A stretch of 64,000 bases of DNA, taken from assembly GCF_014873145.1 (NCBI RefSeq), contig NZ_JADBEK010000001.1, positions 1,922,001 to 1,986,000 of the forward strand, in the 5' to 3' direction. Both the position numbers and the translations under genes were made by a program. The notes under the pieces are model-generated. The model saw nothing but the letters and a program-made list of their open reading frames with translations, was not told the DNA's origin and ran no database searches. Shown here piece by piece: positions 1 through 8,159 of the stretch. The first letter of the stretch is position 1, and each line of letters begins with the position of its first letter. This stretch comes from Nonomuraea angiospora. GTDB lineage: Bacteria > Actinomycetota > Actinomycetes > Streptosporangiales > Streptosporangiaceae.

Positions 1-526
1 GGTGGTGGCCACCATCCCCTTGCACGCCTACGACCGGCTCCCGGCCGCGGACCTGGCCGGCAAGACCGTCATCGACACGATGAACTACTACCCCGACCGC
101 GACGGCGACCTGCCGGAGCTGGGCGGCGGGGCGCTGACCTCCACCGCCCTGGTGCAGCGGCACCTGGCCGGCGCCCACGTGGTCAAGGCGTTCAACAACA
201 TCGACTTCCACCGCCTGCTCACCCTGGCCCGCCCCGCCGGCGCCCCCGACCGCAGCGCCCTGCCCGTCGCGGGTGACGACGAGGGCGCCAAGGCGCAGGT
301 GGCGCGGCTGCTGGACGCGCTCGGCTACGACGCGGTGGACGTCGGCACCATCGCCGACAGCTGGCGCGTCCAGCCCGGCACCCCCGTCTACGTCCAGCCG
401 TACTTCCCGTCGCAGCTGCCCGAGGGGCTGGACCTGGATGAGTCCCTGCGCTGGTTCGTGGACACCCCCGGGGTTCCGGTGCCCGCCGACCAGGTGCGGA
501 AGCTGGCCGACCAGGCCGTCCTCTAG
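1..526 (+). CDS. NAD(P)-binding oxidoreductase, F420-reductase-like (5' partial)
   Basis: The 3' part of a gene that enters from the left edge; about 174 residues are visible and the N-terminal GxGxxG dinucleotide-binding segment is missing. The visible part starts in a Rossmann strand (VVATIPLHAY), followed by KTVIDTMNYYP and VVKAFNNID, the pattern of NADPH-dependent F420 reductase/DINOP-like proteins that move hydride between NADP and another cofactor or substrate. No catalytic residue can be assigned from the fragment. Its stop overlaps the stop of the convergent cupin gene by a few bases. The family call is from sequence style only; the real substrate is unknown. Confidence 0.7.
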   Translation, partial: VVATIPLHAYDRLPAADLAGKTVIDTMNYYPDRDGDLPELGGGALTSTALVQRHLAGAHVVKAFNNIDFHRLLTLARPAGAPDRSALPVAGDDEGAKAQVARLLDALGYDAVDVGTIADSWRVQPGTPVYVQPYFPSQLPEGLDLDESLRWFVDTPGVPVPADQVRKLADQAVL

Positions 527-924
527 CGCTTCGCGCTGACGCGCGGGCCGTTGTACTCGGCGTCGGTGACGTGGTCCAGCCAGGCGGTGTCGTCGCCCTC
601 CCACATCGCCAGGTGGATCATGAACCGGTCCGGGGCGGCGCCGTGCCAGTGCTCCTCGCCCGGCGGCGTATGGACGATGTCGCCGGGATGGGCCTCGACG
701 ATCTCGCCGCCGCGCGACTGGATCAGCGCGACGCCCTCGACGATGTAGAGCGTCTGGCCCAGTCCGTGCGAGTGCCACGCGGTACGGGCGCCGGGCGCGA
801 ACCTGACGAGGTTCGCCCGCGCGCGGGAGGGGTCCTCGCCCCGCAGGATCACGTCGGCCCAGGCGTCGCCGGTGAACCACTCGGCGGGCAGCTTGGCGGT
901 CGGCGGCTGCTTAACGATCTTCAT
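523..924 (-). CDS. Small cupin protein, hydroxynitrile-lyase/TM1459-like
   Basis: A single-domain cupin of 133 residues. The first cupin motif reads GARTAWHSHGLGQTL and the second EEHWHGA, giving three His and one Gln as probable metal ligands (H, H, Q, H). This arrangement, with the N-terminal WFTGDAW segment and the C-terminal HVTDAEY tail, closely resembles the manganese-dependent cupin (R)-hydroxynitrile lyases such as the Granulicella enzyme. Many relatives have no proven activity, so the reaction is unknown. The start at M of MKIVKQPP is preferred over an upstream in-frame ATG because family members begin there. It is convergent with the preceding gene. A possible operator lies upstream at 1005-1039. 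Confidence 0.8.
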   Translation of the reverse strand: MKIVKQPPTAKLPAEWFTGDAWADVILRGEDPSRARANLVRFAPGARTAWHSHGLGQTLYIVEGVALIQSRGGEIVEAHPGDIVHTPPGEEHWHGAAPDRFMIHLAMWEGDDTAWLDHVTDAEYNGPRVSAKR

Positions 925-1004
925 GGGTGTCTCCGTCCACGACGGGTCAGGCGGCCGGCCGCCACCCGGCGAACGCGCCCCGGCAGCGGCCCATTGCCCA
1001 TGAA

Positions 1005-1039
1005 ACACCTGGTCAGACGGCTATGACAGGACCTGGTGT
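1005..1039. promoter_or_regulatory. Imperfect inverted repeat upstream of the cupin gene
   Basis: Arms ACACCTGGTC and GACCTGGTGT match at 9 of 10 positions and are separated by 15 bases, about 80-115 bases upstream of the cupin start. The ACCTGGT core also reads as a direct repeat. It could be an activator or repressor site; no regulator gene is adjacent. Confidence 0.3.
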
Positions 1040-1077
1040 GACACGCACCCGCAGAACACCCTTGGGCTGCCAGAAGG

Positions 1078-1683
1078 TCAGGAGCTGGTGCTCTTGCGCA
1101 GCCGTTCCAGCGCGTCCGGATCGCTCAGCGCCGATCCCACGGCCACTCCCCTGCAGCCCGCGGCCAGGAAGGCGGCCGCGTTGCCCGCGTCGACACCCCC
1201 GGTCGCGACGAACCGGACGCCGGGGAACGGCGCGAGCTGCGCCTTGATCCAGTCGGGCCCGAGCTGCGCGGCGGGGAACGCCTTCAGCCAGGTGAAGCCC
1301 TGGGCGAGGGCGGCGGCGATCTCCGTGGAGGTGGCCACGCCCGGCAGGTGGGGCAGCCCGAGCCGCAGCGACTCCGCCATGACCTCGGGGTGGAGTCCGG
1401 GCGCGACGGTGAAGGCGGCGCCCAGGTCGCTGACGGCGGTCAGCTGCTCGGCCGTGGTCACCGTCCCCGCTCCGACGCTCTTGCCGTTGGCCCGGGCGGC
1501 CTCCAGCGCCGCGCGCAGCGACGGCAGCGCGTCGGGCGTCTGCACGGGCACCTCGATGAGCTCGACCCCGAACGCCCAGGCGCGCTCGCACATGGCCACG
1601 GTGGCCACGGGGTCGAGATGGCGGAAGATGCCCAGGATCGGGCTCCTGCCGAGGTGTGTGCCGAAGAAGTCAGCGGCGTCCAT
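1078..1683 (-). CDS. eda: 2-dehydro-3-deoxy-phosphogluconate (KDPG) aldolase
   Basis: Class I aldolase of 201 residues that cleaves KDPG to pyruvate and glyceraldehyde 3-phosphate in the cytoplasm. The family hallmarks are present: GIFR near residue 18, the catalytic Glu in VELIEVPVQT (about E44), GAGTV, HLPGVATSTEI, the Schiff-base lysine in TWLKAFPA (K134) and the phosphate-binding VATGGVD. Its start overlaps the end of the iclR gene by 14 bases, so translation is probably coupled. As last gene of the kinase-iclR-aldolase unit it completes the KDG to KDPG to triose route. A 2-keto-3-deoxy-6-phosphogalactonate specificity is possible and cannot be excluded from sequence. Confidence 0.9.
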   Translation of the reverse strand: MDAADFFGTHLGRSPILGIFRHLDPVATVAMCERAWAFGVELIEVPVQTPDALPSLRAALEAARANGKSVGAGTVTTAEQLTAVSDLGAAFTVAPGLHPEVMAESLRLGLPHLPGVATSTEIAAALAQGFTWLKAFPAAQLGPDWIKAQLAPFPGVRFVATGGVDAGNAAAFLAAGCRGVAVGSALSDPDALERLRKSTSS

Positions 1684-2431
1684 AGCGGTCTCCTCCCCAG
1701 CCCAGACTCTTGGAGATCTCGTGGGCCGCGTCGCGCAGGTCGTCGATGGACCCGCGTAGCTCTTCCAGTGGTACGACCGCCCGCAGAGCGGTGATCGAGA
1801 TGGCGTGCGTGACCTTGCCCCGGGCGTCGAAGACCGGCAGCGCCACGCAGTTGATGTAGTCCTCGTGCTCGCCGTCGTCCTCGGCCCAGCCCCGCTCCCT
1901 GGTCAGGGCGAGCTCGGCCGCGAGCGCCTCGGCGGTGGTGATCGTCGTGGGGGTGAAGCGGGTGAACGTGATGCGCTCCATGACGCGCGCCCGGCTCGCG
2001 GCGTCCTGGTAGGCGAGGATGACCTTGGCGACGGCGGCGGTGTGCGGCTGGGCGGGCAGCCCGATGCGCGAGCCCATGGCCACGGTGCCCCGGCCGTCGA
2101 TCTTGTCCACGTAGATGACCTGGTCACCGGCCAGCTCTCCCAGGTGGACGGTCTGGCCGTAGCGCTCGCTCAGGCCGTGCAGGATCGGGTGCGCGAGCGA
2201 GCGGGCCTCCACCTGGTCGAGCGCGAGCTGGCCGAGCGCGATGAGCTGGAAGCCCATGCCGTACCCGCCGCCGGGGACGCGCCGTACGAAACCGCCCTCC
2301 TCCAGCGTCTGCAGCAGGCGCAGCGCGGTGGACTTGTGCACGCCGAGGTGATCGGCGATCTCGCCGAGCGTGCGGTGACGTACGGAGACGAACCCGACGA
2401 TGTCAATGGCCCGTGCGACGGTCTGCGACAT
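1670..2431 (-). CDS. IclR-family transcriptional regulator (KdgR-like)
   Basis: Regulator of 253 residues with an N-terminal winged helix-turn-helix (about residues 2-60, with LGEIADHLGVHKSTALRLLQTL) and a C-terminal IclR effector domain (about 75-245). The gene lies between a KDG-kinase-like gene (29-base overlap) and KDPG aldolase (14-base overlap). That position makes it the likely local controller of the 2-keto-3-deoxy-sugar branch, as KdgR is in other bacteria. The probable operator is the inverted repeat at 3412-3448 in front of the kinase gene. Effector identity (KDG, KDPG or an oligouronide) is inference. Confidence 0.88.
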   Translation of the reverse strand: MSQTVARAIDIVGFVSVRHRTLGEIADHLGVHKSTALRLLQTLEEGGFVRRVPGGGYGMGFQLIALGQLALDQVEARSLAHPILHGLSERYGQTVHLGELAGDQVIYVDKIDGRGTVAMGSRIGLPAQPHTAAVAKVILAYQDAASRARVMERITFTRFTPTTITTAEALAAELALTRERGWAEDDGEHEDYINCVALPVFDARGKVTHAISITALRAVVPLEELRGSIDDLRDAAHEISKSLGWGGDRYGRR

Positions 2432-3368
2432 GCTCGTACGCCCCCTGTTCGAGCAGTGGGACGATCTCGGCGGCGGGAGGGAGATCGGTCAGGTCGGCCG
2501 GGGACATCAGGACGCGGGAGGCCGCGTAGTGTCCCAGCCGCAGGCGCGTGAGCTCGTCCCGGCCGTCGAGGAACCCGCTCAGCCAGCCGGCCGCGAAGGC
2601 GTCGCCCGCGCCGACGGCGTCGAGCACCTCGACCGGCGTCGACGGCGCTCGGTGGACGCCCTCCGGGGTGAAGGCGACCGCCTCGATCGCGGCGTCCTTG
2701 ACGATCAGGTACGGGGGCCGGTCGATGATCCGGCGCACGCTCTCGGCGTCGGAGGTGCCCCACAGCGTCTCCGCCTCGTCGCGCCCGACGAAGACGATGT
2801 CGGCGCGCTGGGCGAGCTCCAGGAGCACGGCCGGCGCGTCGGCGTCCTTCCACAGGCTCGGCCGGTGGTTGACGTCGAAGCTGACCGTGGCCGGTCCGAG
2901 CGGCCGGTCGAACACGATGTGCCTGGTCAGCTCCAGGCACTGCGGGGAGATGGCCGCGGTGATGCCGGAGATGTGCGTGATCCTGGACGGCCGGGCAGCC
3001 CAGCCCGCGACCTCGGCCACGGTCATGGCCGAGGCGGCCGAGCCGCGCCGGTAGTAGTAGACGCGGGTGCCCGAGGCGGTCGGGTCCTTGAAGTACACGG
3101 CGGTGGGCCGCTCGTCGTCGCGGCGGACCAGATCGACGTCCACGCCGTGGCCGCGCAGCGCGTCGAGGACGAGGTCGCCGAGGGGGTCGCGGCCGACGGC
3201 GCTCGCCCAGGCCGTGGCGTGGCCGAGCCGGGCCAGCAGCGCGGCGACGTTCGACTCCGCGCCGCCGGGGCGCAGGATGAACGCGCTGTCCGCGTCGAGG
3301 CGGCCGCCCGGCGTCGGGGTGACCATCACCATGGTCTCGCCGATCGCGAGCACGTCTGCGGGTCTCAT
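2403..3368 (-). CDS. kdgK: PfkB-family sugar kinase, probable 2-keto-3-deoxygluconate kinase
   Basis: Ribokinase/PfkB fold kinase of 321 residues. It shows the N-terminal PfkB signature GGAESNVAALLARLG and the C-terminal DAVGAGDAFAAGW box with the catalytic base D256. Adjacent KDPG aldolase and an IclR regulator point to phosphorylation of 2-keto-3-deoxygluconate at O6. The start at MRPADVLAIGE is chosen because GGAGGGTG precedes it at good distance; an upstream ATG at 3413 lies inside the putative operator and has no ribosome site. Fructokinase or another 2-keto-sugar kinase activity is the main alternative. Confidence 0.85.
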   Translation of the reverse strand: MRPADVLAIGETMVMVTPTPGGRLDADSAFILRPGGAESNVAALLARLGHATAWASAVGRDPLGDLVLDALRGHGVDVDLVRRDDERPTAVYFKDPTASGTRVYYYRRGSAASAMTVAEVAGWAARPSRITHISGITAAISPQCLELTRHIVFDRPLGPATVSFDVNHRPSLWKDADAPAVLLELAQRADIVFVGRDEAETLWGTSDAESVRRIIDRPPYLIVKDAAIEAVAFTPEGVHRAPSTPVEVLDAVGAGDAFAAGWLSGFLDGRDELTRLRLGHYAASRVLMSPADLTDLPPAAEIVPLLEQGAYEHVADRRTGH

Positions 3369-3411
3369 CGGCCGCTCACCCTCCGCAGGCACTTCATGGA
3401 CGCACTCCTTC

Positions 3412-3448
3412 ATTGCAAATGTCGCAACGCATATGCTGTATTTGCAAT
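3412..3448. promoter_or_regulatory. Inverted-repeat operator before the KDG kinase gene
   Basis: Perfect 9-base arms ATTGCAAAT (3412-3420) and ATTTGCAAT (3440-3448) are separated by 19 bases that contain the short palindrome GCATATGC. The element is strikingly A+T rich for this genome. It sits about 45-80 bases upstream of the kinase start, between the sulfatase and kinase genes. It is the natural candidate site for the IclR protein encoded two genes downstream. Confidence 0.6.
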
Positions 3449-3456
3449 ATAGCGTG

Positions 3457-4824
3457 CTATGCCCCGATGTTCACCTGGAGGTAGGACCGGTAGGTGTCGA
3501 GCAGCGGGTCGCCGGTCCCGGCCATCCACGCGAGCAGGTCCTGCCGGGCCGCGTCGAGGTCCTTCCGGCGATCCGGGTCGCCGGCCAGGTCCGCCAGCGC
3601 GTGCAGATCGGCCCGCAGGTCGTAGAGCTCCTCGGGTGTCCGGTGCCGGTAGAAGCGGGCGCGCTCGGCGAGCCGCTCGTCGCCGGAGGCGGCGGCGAGC
3701 ATCGCGGGCCAGGTGCGTCCCGTCATGTTCTCGGCCCGGTACTCCCGGGTGCCGTCGGACCACTCGTTCCAGATGTAGCCGAAGCGGTCGTCCAGCCGGC
3801 ACCGCATCTCGTAGCGGCCCTTCGCCGCCGTCTCGTGGAACACGGTGAACACCGCCTCCCGGCCGTCCTGGGGCTCCCCGCGCAGCAGGGGAAGCAGGGT
3901 CCGCCCGTCCAGCCCGGCCGGTCCGGGCAGGCCCGCCGCCGCGCAGAACGTGGGGAACAGGTCGATCATCGACACGAACGCCGTGTCCTCGCGCCCGCCC
4001 GGGCGGGTCATCCCGGGCCAGCGGACGATCAGCGGGGTCCGGCTGCTCTGCAGGTAGCAGTTCGCCTTGGCGAACGGCACGGCGATCCCGTTGTCCGACA
4101 GGAACACCACCAGGGTGTCGTCTGCCGTGCCCGTCTCGTCCAGCGCGCGCAGCACCGCGGCGACCACGTCGTCGCAGCGGCGGGACGAGCTCAGGTACTC
4201 GCGGTACTCCCGCGCCACCTCCGGCAGGTCGGGCAGGAAACCGGGCACCCCTCCGACGTCGTCCGCCGGCCCGAAGACCTTCGACGGGGCCGGGTAGGAG
4301 GCCCTGGCCTCGGCCGGGAAGCGGTCCAGCTCGTCCTGGCCACCGGAGTACGGCCGATGCGGGTCGTGCGCGTTGGCCATGAGGAACCAGGGCCGCCCCC
4401 GCGCGGCCGCCTCTTCCATGAACCGCCGCGACGCCTCGCCGTAGGCGCGCGGATCCCGTCCCATCCCCAGCTCGCGCATGCCGAGCGCGTGGTCCCAGCC
4501 GAACGCCTCCACCGGCTGCAGATGCTCCACCTTGCCGAGGATGCCCGACATGTACCCGGCCTCGCGCAGGACCCGGGTGAGCACCGGCACTCCGTCGGCG
4601 ATCGGCTCGAAGCCCTGCGCGCCGTTGCGATGCGGCCAGCGACCGGTCATGATCGCCGAGCGGCTGGGCTGGCACACCGCGATGGCGACGTGCGCGCGCC
4701 CGAAGGTCGTCCCCTCGGCGGCGAGCCGGTCCAGGGTGGGGGTCACCTCCGCCGGGCCGCCGAAGCAGCCCGGCGTGTCGCCGCCCATGTCGTCCGCGGT
4801 GATCAGCAGGATGTTCGGTGGCAT
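3457..4824 (-). CDS. Type I sulfatase (arylsulfatase/GAG-sulfatase family)
   Basis: Alkaline-phosphatase-fold sulfatase of 455 residues. Metal-binding Asp11-Asp12 lie in NILLITADDMGG. The maturation motif CQPSRSAIMTG carries Cys51, which is converted to formylglycine, the residue that hydrolyses sulfate esters. Further sites are LSDNGIAV (Asp/Asn metal ligands) and HDPHRPY. There is no clear signal peptide, so the enzyme is probably cytoplasmic and acts on imported sulfated sugars. It follows a second sulfatase by 9 bases and an FGE gene, and precedes KDG-pathway genes, which suggests 2- or 6-O-sulfated uronide or hexosamine fragments as substrate (inference). The domain architecture resembles heparan/iduronate sulfatase relatives. 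Confidence 0.92.
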   Translation of the reverse strand: MPPNILLITADDMGGDTPGCFGGPAEVTPTLDRLAAEGTTFGRAHVAIAVCQPSRSAIMTGRWPHRNGAQGFEPIADGVPVLTRVLREAGYMSGILGKVEHLQPVEAFGWDHALGMRELGMGRDPRAYGEASRRFMEEAAARGRPWFLMANAHDPHRPYSGGQDELDRFPAEARASYPAPSKVFGPADDVGGVPGFLPDLPEVAREYREYLSSSRRCDDVVAAVLRALDETGTADDTLVVFLSDNGIAVPFAKANCYLQSSRTPLIVRWPGMTRPGGREDTAFVSMIDLFPTFCAAAGLPGPAGLDGRTLLPLLRGEPQDGREAVFTVFHETAAKGRYEMRCRLDDRFGYIWNEWSDGTREYRAENMTGRTWPAMLAAASGDERLAERARFYRHRTPEELYDLRADLHALADLAGDPDRRKDLDAARQDLLAWMAGTGDPLLDTYRSYLQVNIGA

Positions 4825-4833
4825 GCGGCCTCC

Positions 4834-6393
4834 TCAGCGGCCGGCCGCGGCGATCCTGCGTTCCCACGCGGCGTGCCGCGCGGGCGTCCAGGCGGCCTCC
4901 GTGGCGTGCCACGAGACCGGCGTGGCGCCGGTGGCGGTGGACAGCCGCTCCGCGAGGTCGTCCGCGAGGTGGGCGCGGCCGGTGGCGCGCAGGTGCTCCA
5001 TGTAGCGGACCGGGTCGTTGTAGTAGGTCGGCCCGACCTGCAGCGTCGCCTGCATGGGGTCGGGCAGCGCGCCCGGCCGGCCGGCGTAGGTGTGCCACCA
5101 TTCCGACAGGTGCGTACGCATCTGCGCCGCCAGCTCCGGCTCCTTTTCAAGGAGATCGGTGGTGAGGTGGGGGTCGGCGGTGACGTCGAAGAGCTGCTCC
5201 CACTCGGCGCGGAAGCTGCCCGGATGGTAGGTGCGCACGTAGAGGTGGTCGCGGGTGCGGACCGCCCGCTGGTAGGTGTGGGCCCCGTGGCCGAGCACCA
5301 GGTACGGGCGCGACGGGATTTCCGAGCCGCGTACCGCGTCGGCGAACGAGGCGCCCTGCCACCCGCCCGGGATCGGGATGTCCAGCATGTCGCAGAGCGT
5401 GGGCGCGAGGTCGATGTTGTACAGCAGCGCGTCACAGCGCCGCGCGTCCTCGGGCAGGTCGTCGGTGACGCCCGGCCAGTAGACGACCAGCGGCACCCGG
5501 TGGACCGGCTCGTTGGCGTGCCCGTGCTCGGCGTAGGAGCCGTTCTCGCCGAAGGACTCCCCGTGGTCGGCGCTGACGATGATCGCGGTCTCCTCGGCGA
5601 TGCCGAGCTCCTCGAGCGTGGCCAGCAGCTCGCCGAACAGGCTGTCCCAGTACATGATCGTGCCGTCGAACCCGTTGATGAGGTGCTCGAAGTCGGCGCG
5701 GGTGCGGATGGCCTCCGGCATGTTGTGCGGGACCGGGGAGCTGCGCGGCAGGACCGAGTAGTGCAGGTCGAGCGCGCCGCGCGGCCCGTAGACCTCCGCG
5801 TGGCCGTCGATGGCCTCCTGGTCCGGCCAGGCCGGGGGCGGCCCGGAGGCGGCCGCCCGCTCGGTCCAGCCCGGCTCGGTCAGGTACGGCGTGTGCGGCT
5901 CCCAGTACGTCAGGTGCAGGTACCAGTCGTCCTCGTGCGCGTGCCGGCGGATCCAGTCCAGCCCGACCCGGTTGATGTCGCGCCCGTCCTCGTCGTTGAG
6001 CTGGTTGCCGGCCCGGATCGATTCGCGGAAGTTGCCCAGGAAGTAGTAGGCCCGGTGCCGCTCGGCGAACATCGACACGGCTGCCGTGTAGTAGCCGTGC
6101 TCCCCCAGCCGCTGGCCGAGCAGCGGGCGTTCCGGATGGTTGCCGTGGCCCGGGTCGAGGCGGAACCTGGCGGCCTCGCCGAAGTGCCCGACGACGCCGT
6201 TCGTGATGCCGAACTGCCCGCTGGTCAGCGCGGTGCGCGAGGGCAGGCAGGGCGAGTCGCAGCAGTAGTAACGCTCGAACACCACGCCCTTGTCGGCCAG
6301 CGCCTGCAGGTTCGGCGTGGTCGGCCGTCGGTAGCCGTAGGGCTGCGTGTGGTCGGCTCGGAGCGTGTCGACGTCGATGTAGATGACGCGCAT
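4834..6393 (-). CDS. Type I sulfatase, second paralogue
   Basis: Sulfatase of 519 residues, related to but clearly different from its neighbour. The N-terminal RVIYIDVDTLRADH supplies metal-binding Asp residues; CLPSRTALTSG holds the formylglycine Cys49; VSADHGESFGE and LVLGHGAHTY supply the later metal and sulfate-binding positions. The first residues form a core beta strand, so no signal peptide exists and a cytoplasmic location is likely. The start at MRVIYIDVD is chosen because the family begins at this strand and AAGGG precedes it. Two sulfatases in one operon suggest stepwise removal of sulfates from different positions of the same glycan. Confidence 0.92.
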   Translation of the reverse strand: MRVIYIDVDTLRADHTQPYGYRRPTTPNLQALADKGVVFERYYCCDSPCLPSRTALTSGQFGITNGVVGHFGEAARFRLDPGHGNHPERPLLGQRLGEHGYYTAAVSMFAERHRAYYFLGNFRESIRAGNQLNDEDGRDINRVGLDWIRRHAHEDDWYLHLTYWEPHTPYLTEPGWTERAAASGPPPAWPDQEAIDGHAEVYGPRGALDLHYSVLPRSSPVPHNMPEAIRTRADFEHLINGFDGTIMYWDSLFGELLATLEELGIAEETAIIVSADHGESFGENGSYAEHGHANEPVHRVPLVVYWPGVTDDLPEDARRCDALLYNIDLAPTLCDMLDIPIPGGWQGASFADAVRGSEIPSRPYLVLGHGAHTYQRAVRTRDHLYVRTYHPGSFRAEWEQLFDVTADPHLTTDLLEKEPELAAQMRTHLSEWWHTYAGRPGALPDPMQATLQVGPTYYNDPVRYMEHLRATGRAHLADDLAERLSTATGATPVSWHATEAAWTPARHAAWERRIAAAGR

Positions 6394-6413
6394 GGAGACC
6401 CTTCGTGTGTCGG

Positions 6414-7346
6414 TCAGTCGAGATCGCGGGCGCAGCGGAAGCCGGTGTTGCCTCCGGAGGTGTCCGGCGAGTTGTGCGAGCGGGCGGCGACCCGGTAGCG
6501 GTTGCAGTAGGAGGCGTGGCAGAGGTACGAGCCGCCGCGCGTCACGCGGTCGGTGCCCGAGGGCGGCCCGGCCGGGTTCCGCGCCTGCGCGGGGTGGTCC
6601 GTGCCCCACCAGTCGGCGCACCACTCCCAGACGTTGCCCGCCATGTTGTGCAGGCCGAAGTCGTTGGGCGGGAACGCGTGCGCCGGGGCGGTCCCGGCGT
6701 AGCCGTCCTCGGCCGTGTTCGTGACCGGGAAGCGGCCCTGCCAGATGTTGGCCAGGTGCCGGCCCCCGGGGGTGAGCTCGTCGCCCCACGGGTAGCGCCG
6801 CTGGTCGTGTCCGCCCCGGGCGGCGTACTCCCACTCCGCCTCGGTCGGCAGCCGCTTGCCGGCCCAGCGGGCGTAGGCGTCCGCGTCGTGCCAGGACACG
6901 TGGACGACCGGATGGTCGCCGCGGTCGTCCAGGCCGCTGCCCGGCCCCTCGGGATGGCGCCAGTCCGCTCCCCGGACGGCCGCCCACCACGGGGTGACCT
7001 CGGGCCGCGGCGAGATCCGGCGCAGGTCCCGGTTCAGGAAGCGGACGAAGACGTAGGACCAGCCGATCCGTTCGGCTTCCGTGACGTAGCCCGTCTCGGC
7101 CACGAATCCCGAAAAATCATCGTTCGTCACTGCGCAGCGGTCGATGAGGAACGGCGAGAGCTCCACCGCGCGGACCGGGCCCTCACCGTCGGAGGGGAAG
7201 CCCTCGGCGTCGTCGCTGCCCATCCGGAAGCGCCCGCCGGGCAGCCGCACCATCCCGGCGCCGGATCCGCGCCCCGCCTGCGGCGGGGGCCCCACCGGCG
7301 TGGACGCGCCGGACGACGGACGTCCCGGCGTGCAGCAGCCGCTCAT
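6414..7346 (-). CDS. Formylglycine-generating enzyme (sulfatase-modifying factor)
   Basis: FGE-sulfatase domain protein of about 310 residues. It oxidises the Cys of the CxPSR motif in newly made sulfatases to C-alpha-formylglycine. Conserved blocks are WHDADAYARWAGKRLPTEAEWE, NMAGNVWEW (calcium-binding region) and RGGSYLCHASYCNRYR, which contains both copper-binding active cysteines (residues 276 and 281). The family is aerobic and copper dependent. It lies immediately upstream of the two sulfatases, its presumed clients. The start at MSGCC is preferred because GGAG precedes it; another ATG 36 bases upstream is possible. Ahead of the domain is a disordered Gly/Pro stretch of about 30 residues. 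Confidence 0.95.
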   Translation of the reverse strand: MSGCCTPGRPSSGASTPVGPPPQAGRGSGAGMVRLPGGRFRMGSDDAEGFPSDGEGPVRAVELSPFLIDRCAVTNDDFSGFVAETGYVTEAERIGWSYVFVRFLNRDLRRISPRPEVTPWWAAVRGADWRHPEGPGSGLDDRGDHPVVHVSWHDADAYARWAGKRLPTEAEWEYAARGGHDQRRYPWGDELTPGGRHLANIWQGRFPVTNTAEDGYAGTAPAHAFPPNDFGLHNMAGNVWEWCADWWGTDHPAQARNPAGPPSGTDRVTRGGSYLCHASYCNRYRVAARSHNSPDTSGGNTGFRCARDLD

Positions 7347-7509
7347 GCCACCGCTCCGGCGGCGAGGTTCGGACGGGAGCATGGATGGCTTCGTACGCCT
7401 GTGCGCATGGTGGAACTCCTCGTGAACGCCGCCTGCGGGCGGGCTGCGCTTGGGTCGTCATGCCGACCGACGCACCGGCCCACGCGGGACCGGCGCCGGG
7501 TCTGGAAGG

Positions 7510-8121
7510 TCAGGCCTTCGTGCCCGGGACGGCTTCGAGCCGTAGCAGGCTCGTCTCGAAGAGCCCGCACATGTCGGTCGCCGGGTCGCGGAGCCACTGC
7601 AGTTGCAGGCCGTTCATCAGAGAGACCAGTTCGGCGGCCGTGGCGGCCGGATCGAGGGACGGGGACAGCCGCCCCTTCTCCTGGTCGGCGACGATCAGCC
7701 GGGCGATCCGCTCCCGGACTCGCTGGTTGCGCTGGTAGAAGAAGTCGTGGGCCGGGTGCGCCGGGTTGAGGCTCTCGGCCGACTGGACGGTGAACAGCCG
7801 GACGAGGCCGGGCTGGGTCTCGTTGCGGCGGCAGAACGCCATCAGCCATTCCCGGGTGGTGACCTCCACCCCCTGGAACTGCGCTTCGACGTGCTGCTCG
7901 TCTTGGAGGTCGCGCTGCTGGAGCACCGCGAGGATGAGGGATTCCTTGCTGTCGAAGTGGTGCAGCAGCCCCGGCTGGGAGACCCCGACCTTCTGGGCCA
8001 CCTCGGCCAGGCTCGTGCCCCGGAAGCCCGCGACGGCGAACGCGTCCGCGGCGACGGCGAGGATCTGCTCCCGTCGCGCGGCGGCCGGGCGGCGGACCCG
8101 GCCGGTCTCCACTCGTGCCAT
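7510..8121 (-). CDS. TetR-family transcriptional regulator
   Basis: Regulator of 203 residues with an N-terminal helix-turn-helix (ILAVAADAFAVAGFRGTSLAEVAQKVGVSQPGLLHHFDSK, about residues 20-58) and an all-helical ligand domain. The start at MARVETG is fixed by the strong GAGGAGG site just upstream; longer reading frames run through the operator. It reads toward the FGE-sulfatase operon with a 163-base gap. A perfect palindrome at 8160-8181, about 40-60 bases before its start, suggests autoregulation. The effector is unknown, and a sulfated-glycan-derived ligand is only a guess from context. It resembles the other TetR gene at 63.1 kb in its HTH and its LINGLQ/LMNGLQLQWL segment. Confidence 0.9.
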   Translation of the reverse strand: MARVETGRVRRPAAARREQILAVAADAFAVAGFRGTSLAEVAQKVGVSQPGLLHHFDSKESLILAVLQQRDLQDEQHVEAQFQGVEVTTREWLMAFCRRNETQPGLVRLFTVQSAESLNPAHPAHDFFYQRNQRVRERIARLIVADQEKGRLSPSLDPAATAAELVSLMNGLQLQWLRDPATDMCGLFETSLLRLEAVPGTKA

Positions 8122-8159
8122 GCGTTCCTCCTCTTCGGCGCCGACTGACCCAACTCGCA

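Noticed and set aside
3067..6498. Very long plus-strand open frame (over 1,100 codons) opposite the sulfatase genes
   Set aside because: It is antisense to two sulfatases with complete catalytic motifs. Its peptide is Arg/Val/Gly/Pro rich without any domain, the usual antisense artefact of high-GC codon use.
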